A DNA stretch of 64,000 nucleotides, taken from positions 69,039 to 133,038 of the forward strand of contig MLAK01000057.1 in NCBI GenBank assembly GCA_001839685.1. Direction: 5' to 3'. This DNA comes from Tritrichomonas foetus (lineage: Eukaryota > Parabasalia > Tritrichomonadida > Tritrichomonadidae). This document shows, in pieces, positions 60,813 through 64,000 of the stretch (positions within the stretch are counted from its first letter, which is position 1; every line of letters starts with the position of its first letter). A model generated the notes under the pieces. The model was not told the origin of the DNA, ran no database searches, and worked only from the letters and a program-made list of their open reading frames with translations. A program made the position numbers and the translations under genes.

Positions 60813-61997
60813 ATGTCGAGAAACTACGCTCAAGAATCTCTCCAACTTCACTACCAACTCAAGGGTAAGCTCGAGGTTACTCCACGTGCCCCAGTTACAA
60901 ACAGAGAAGAACTCTCACTTGCTTACACACCAGGAGTTGCCCAGCCATGTCTTGAAATCCAAAAGGATGTCAACAAATCTTACGAACTCACACGCAGGTG
61001 GAACACAGTTGCAGTTATCACAGACGGTACAGCCGTTTTGGGTCTTGGTGACATTGGACCAGAAGCCGGCATGCCAGTCATGGAAGGAAAATGTGTTCTT
61101 TTCAAGGCATTTGGTGGTGTTGATGCTATCCCACTTTGTGTTCGTTCAAAGAGCACTGACGAAATTGTTCGCACAGTTCAATTATTACTTGGATCATTCG
61201 GTGGTGTTAACTTAGAAGATATTTCTGCTCCACGTTGCTTTGAAATCGAACGCCGTCTTAAGGAAGTCAGCGATATTCCAATTTTCCATGATGATCAACA
61301 TGGTACAGCTATCGTCACACTTGCAGCACTTACAAATGCACTCAGAGTAGTCAACAAGAAGATGGAAGATATCACAGTTGTTACATCTGGCGCTGGTGCA
61401 GCAGGAATTGCAATCATCAAACTCCTCATTGCCCGTGGACTCAATCCAGCCAAGGTCATCATGACAGATCGCAATGGTGCCATCTATGAAGGACGTGATA
61501 ACCTTAATGAGGAAAAGATCGAAATTGCAAAGATCACAAACAAAAACAAGAAAGCTGGCCCTCTTGTTGAAATCATCAAAGGTGCTGATGTTTTCATTGG
61601 TGTCTCTGCTCCAAATACAGTTACACAAGATATGGTTCGCTCAATGGCTCCAGGTGCAATCCTCTTCCCAATGGCAAACCCAACACCAGAAATCATGCCA
61701 AATCTCGCACTCGAAGCTGGTGCCGCTGTTGTTGGAACAGGACGATCTGATTTCCCCAACCAGATCAACAACGTTCTTGCTTTCCCAGGCATCTTCCGTG
61801 GTGCTCTCGATGTTCGTGCTAAAGATATTAACAATGCTATGAACATTGCCGCCGCTAATGCAATCGCTGACCTTGTAACTAAAGAAGAATTAAATAAGGA
61901 CTACATCCTTCCACGTGCTTTCGATCCAAGAGTTAAGGATGCAGTCAGCAAAGCTGTTGCTAATGCTGCACGTGAAAGTGGTGTTGCCCGTATTTAA
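60813..61997 (+). CDS. Bacterial-type malic enzyme (malate dehydrogenase, decarboxylating)
   Basis: The 394-residue protein converts malate to pyruvate and CO2 with NAD(P)+. It is the short prokaryotic form: YTPGVAQPC (38-46), the catalytic lysine K93 in EGKCVLFK, metal ligands E135/D136 and HDDQHGT (159-165), a dinucleotide motif GAGAAG at 193-198, and NPTPE. About 42 kDa and without an N-terminal targeting peptide, it matches the cytosolic malic enzyme reported in T. vaginalis, which was acquired from bacteria; the hydrogenosomal form is a different, longer family. The start is the ATG after clustered TCA elements. Codon use is more GC-rich than in neighbours, as for abundant proteins. The stop TAAA may double as a polyadenylation signal. 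Confidence 0.95.
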   Translation: MSRNYAQESLQLHYQLKGKLEVTPRAPVTNREELSLAYTPGVAQPCLEIQKDVNKSYELTRRWNTVAVITDGTAVLGLGDIGPEAGMPVMEGKCVLFKAFGGVDAIPLCVRSKSTDEIVRTVQLLLGSFGGVNLEDISAPRCFEIERRLKEVSDIPIFHDDQHGTAIVTLAALTNALRVVNKKMEDITVVTSGAGAAGIAIIKLLIARGLNPAKVIMTDRNGAIYEGRDNLNEEKIEIAKITNKNKKAGPLVEIIKGADVFIGVSAPNTVTQDMVRSMAPGAILFPMANPTPEIMPNLALEAGAAVVGTGRSDFPNQINNVLAFPGIFRGALDVRAKDINNAMNIAAANAIADLVTKEELNKDYILPRAFDPRVKDAVSKAVANAARESGVARI

Positions 61998-62534
61998 ACA
62001 CCCAGTTAATAGAAAAATAGAAAAATTAGAGAATCCTTTAGAAACAACTTTTCAATAAAAAACAAATTTTTAAAAAATAAATCTCCTTATTTTTTCCTGT
62101 AAAATATTTTTCAGTCTTATATGTCAGATGAAATTCCACTTGTAACGCTGGTTATGAATATATTTCAAAATTTGATGCTATTTGTTTTAATTGATGAACA
62201 AAAATGAGTTGGAATCATACTGTTTTGATTACTATTTATCAACCTATAATAAATCGAGGTAAATTGAATAAAATGATGAATTCTAAACAATGAATGTGTT
62301 ATCTTTTTCTTACATTGAATAAGCCATATAGAGAATCGATAACAATCAATTATTTCATCAGCAAAGTAATAAAAATTAGTGCATGTAGAGAACCCAAATC
62401 CGATGAATAATTATTTGTCTACTTTGCCTGGCAATTTGACAAAATACATGACTGTATTTGAGTGAAAATAAAATAGAAATCAACTTATCAAATTTTCTGT
62501 ACTTTAAAAAAGATACATCATTAAGAGTATCATC
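61998..62534. other. Intergenic, AT-rich
   Basis: This 537-bp gap lies between two plus-strand genes. It begins with an A-rich tail region (AATAAAAAAC) of the malic enzyme and ends with ATCATTAAG about 16 bp before the transporter ATG, an initiator-like match. I see no gene. Confidence 0.5.
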
Positions 62535-64000
62535 ATGCTTGATGAATCATTAAGTGAATCACCAATTTTAGAAGAGAAGCAGAAAGGATTTAAATGTAGG
62601 CGTGTATTCATTTTACTAATCCTTGGGCTTACTCACAATCTTGTTTTTTTCCAAAGGACAATTCCCTCAGTTCTTTCAGAAATGATGGCTGATACATATG
62701 GCGTTGATGTAGCTCAGCTAGGTATTTTTTCATCGATGTTCTTTTATCCTTATGCGATTATTCAACCTTTCGCTGGATTGCTTGCAGATGTTATCGAACC
62801 CGGTTATTTATGTACTGTGGCAACATTAATTTCAGCGAGTGGTGCTTTAATTTGTGGTTTTAGTAAAACTTTGTTTGTTGGATGTATTGGCCGCTTAATG
62901 GTTGGATTTGGTTTTTCACCTATTTATGCTTCATCATGTAGATGCATTGCAAATTGGATTGATTTGACTTATTATTCTCGTAGCGTCGGAGCTTTTATTG
63001 CTTTCGCTGGAATGGGTGGATTTATTGCACAAGGGCCATTTTCGATCTTAACCAATTATATTTCTTGGAAATATTGTTATTTTATCGCATCTGGTGTTGG
63101 ATTTATTCTGGCTTTACTTCAATTATTATTTGTTCGAGGAAATCCAACGAAATTAGGTTATAAAGCTGTTAATATGGAATGTTCATCTCTTGAAGTATCA
63201 ACAGGAATGAATGTTTCTATGAAATCCAGACTTTATCAATTATGGATAAACTTTAAGACAGTAATGACATTTCCTAGTTTTTGGTGGGTTGCATCCTATA
63301 ATTTCATTGGATCGGGGCCTTATTTTTCGATTCAAGGTATGTGGGGTGGTCCATATTTACGAGATGTTATGAATTTCTCTGTTGCAAAAACAGGGAATAT
63401 TATCATGTCAACATCAATAGGAAATTTACTTGGAGCTTTGTTTATGCCTCAATTATCTGAATTAGGAAACTACCTCTTTAAATTGAAGAAAAAGTGGTTT
63501 TTTTTCATATTTACATTCTTATCAGCATTTACCGTTCTTCCTTTTGTTTTCAAAAACGATATGAGTGGAATCACGATATTTATCCTTTTATTTTTATACG
63601 CTTTATTTTCGAATTCTGTTACTAATGTTGCATATCCAATGGTTCGTGAATATTATCATGCATCATGTTCAGCAACATCGATTGGTTGCATTAATTTTTT
63701 CGCTTTTGCAAGTACAGCCATTTGTCAAGTGGCCATTGGAAAATTACTCTCTCCATATAAAATCGAGAGCGAAGGTGATGCAGGAAATTATTCATCAATA
63801 GGGTACAGAAATTGTTTGTGGATACCAACAATAATTATGTCGTTTGTTGCGACAATATGTATCGGCATGGCAAAAGATTCAACAGATGTCCTCCTATATG
63901 AAAGGTTTACATCGTGGTCCCCCAAAGGTTTGTGGGACCACCCCATAAACCTTTGTCCTACCACACACACTACCATCACCACTACCACCATCACTAATGA
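62535..64000 (+). CDS. MFS transporter, incomplete at window edge
   Basis: From the ATG the frame stays open to the window end, 488 codons. It has about 12 membrane helices in two halves. Features include an acidic N-terminus, QRTIPSVLSEMMADTYGVD, GIFSSMFFYPYAIIQPFAGL with a following D (organophosphate or hexuronate-type MFS), GRLMVGFGFSPIYASS, and W in the second half. The family moves sugar phosphates or organic anions in bacteria; this one is unlike the sugar porter at 32056. After residue about 455 (MAKDSTDVLLYE) the sequence becomes GC-rich and then Thr/Pro-rich (TTHTTITTTTITN), which does not look like the natural end of such a protein. Either the stop is missing or a repeat has entered. 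Confidence 0.8.
   Translation, partial: MLDESLSESPILEEKQKGFKCRRVFILLILGLTHNLVFFQRTIPSVLSEMMADTYGVDVAQLGIFSSMFFYPYAIIQPFAGLLADVIEPGYLCTVATLISASGALICGFSKTLFVGCIGRLMVGFGFSPIYASSCRCIANWIDLTYYSRSVGAFIAFAGMGGFIAQGPFSILTNYISWKYCYFIASGVGFILALLQLLFVRGNPTKLGYKAVNMECSSLEVSTGMNVSMKSRLYQLWINFKTVMTFPSFWWVASYNFIGSGPYFSIQGMWGGPYLRDVMNFSVAKTGNIIMSTSIGNLLGALFMPQLSELGNYLFKLKKKWFFFIFTFLSAFTVLPFVFKNDMSGITIFILLFLYALFSNSVTNVAYPMVREYYHASCSATSIGCINFFAFASTAICQVAIGKLLSPYKIESEGDAGNYSSIGYRNCLWIPTIIMSFVATICIGMAKDSTDVLLYERFTSWSPKGLWDHPINLCPTTHTTITTTTITN
63914..63955. repeat. GC-rich alternating inverted repeats
   Basis: Two overlapping hairpins are possible. The first pairs 63914-63926 (GTGGTCCCCCAAA) with 63929-63941, 12 of 13 bases matching, with a 2-bp loop. 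The second pairs 63923-63936 (CAAAGGTTTGTGGG) with 63942-63955, 13 of 14 matching, with a 5-bp loop. They share bases, so only one can form at a time. The patch is sharply richer in G and C than its surroundings. Confidence 0.85.
63961..63997. repeat. ACC/ATC-rich simple sequence
   Basis: The window ends in an imperfect trinucleotide tract of ACC, ATC and ACT units, directly after the GC-rich inverted repeats. It may mark the edge of a repeat element or an assembly end. Confidence 0.75.

Noticed and set aside
60813..64000. Reading this end as bacterial contamination because of the bacterial-type malic enzyme
   Set aside because: Flanking sequence is AT-rich with long gene-free gaps, there are no Shine-Dalgarno sites or operons, and trichomonad-like initiator elements precede the gene.

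Overview
The window looks like nuclear DNA of a parabasalid protist, most likely a trichomonad such as Tritrichomonas or a relative of Trichomonas. The DNA is strongly AT-rich. Every gene I can support is a single uninterrupted frame, even one of 8.6 kb, and I found no splice signals. The gene content also fits: kinases with long helical tails, a BTB/ankyrin giant, a papain-family secreted protease, an R2R3 Myb factor, a prenylated Rab, VPS13, and a bacterial-type ~42 kDa malic enzyme of the kind described as the cytosolic enzyme of T. vaginalis. The species is inferred from this content; there is no rRNA or other marker here.

Layout. 0-9 kb: an NT-C2 protein (+), then three minus-strand genes: a kinase with a helical tail, a basic disordered protein and a RasGEF. 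9-17 kb: a frame-broken ankyrin protein, an ArfGAP-protein kinase fusion, and a coiled-coil protein divergent from a Rab GTPase. 17-27 kb: a probable gene relic, an N/Q-rich protein, an R2R3 Myb gene ending in a 29-bp perfect inverted repeat, a RUN-like protein, a TMEM181/Wntless-like membrane protein and a small UBR-box-like zinc protein. 27-38 kb: a giant acidic/coiled-coil protein with a 21-bp tandem repeat interrupted by 305 Ns, a sugar transporter, and two large unrecognised proteins. 38-52 kb: an intact VPS13, then a USP-family gene split by one frameshift and one stop and lacking its catalytic Cys and His. 52-64 kb is gene-poor: two divergent paralogous small proteins 3.5 kb apart, a cathepsin L-like protease, malic enzyme, and an MFS transporter that runs off the edge into a GC-rich hairpin and ACC/ATC-rich tract.

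How the genes relate. There are no operons and each gene appears separately transcribed. A trafficking and small-GTPase theme recurs: RasGEF, ArfGAP-kinase, Rab, RUN-like, VPS13, TMEM181-like. This may be coincidence in a genome rich in such genes. The most unusual items are the ArfGAP-kinase fusion, the inverted repeat that supplies the Myb gene's stop codon, and the catalytically dead, broken USP gene.
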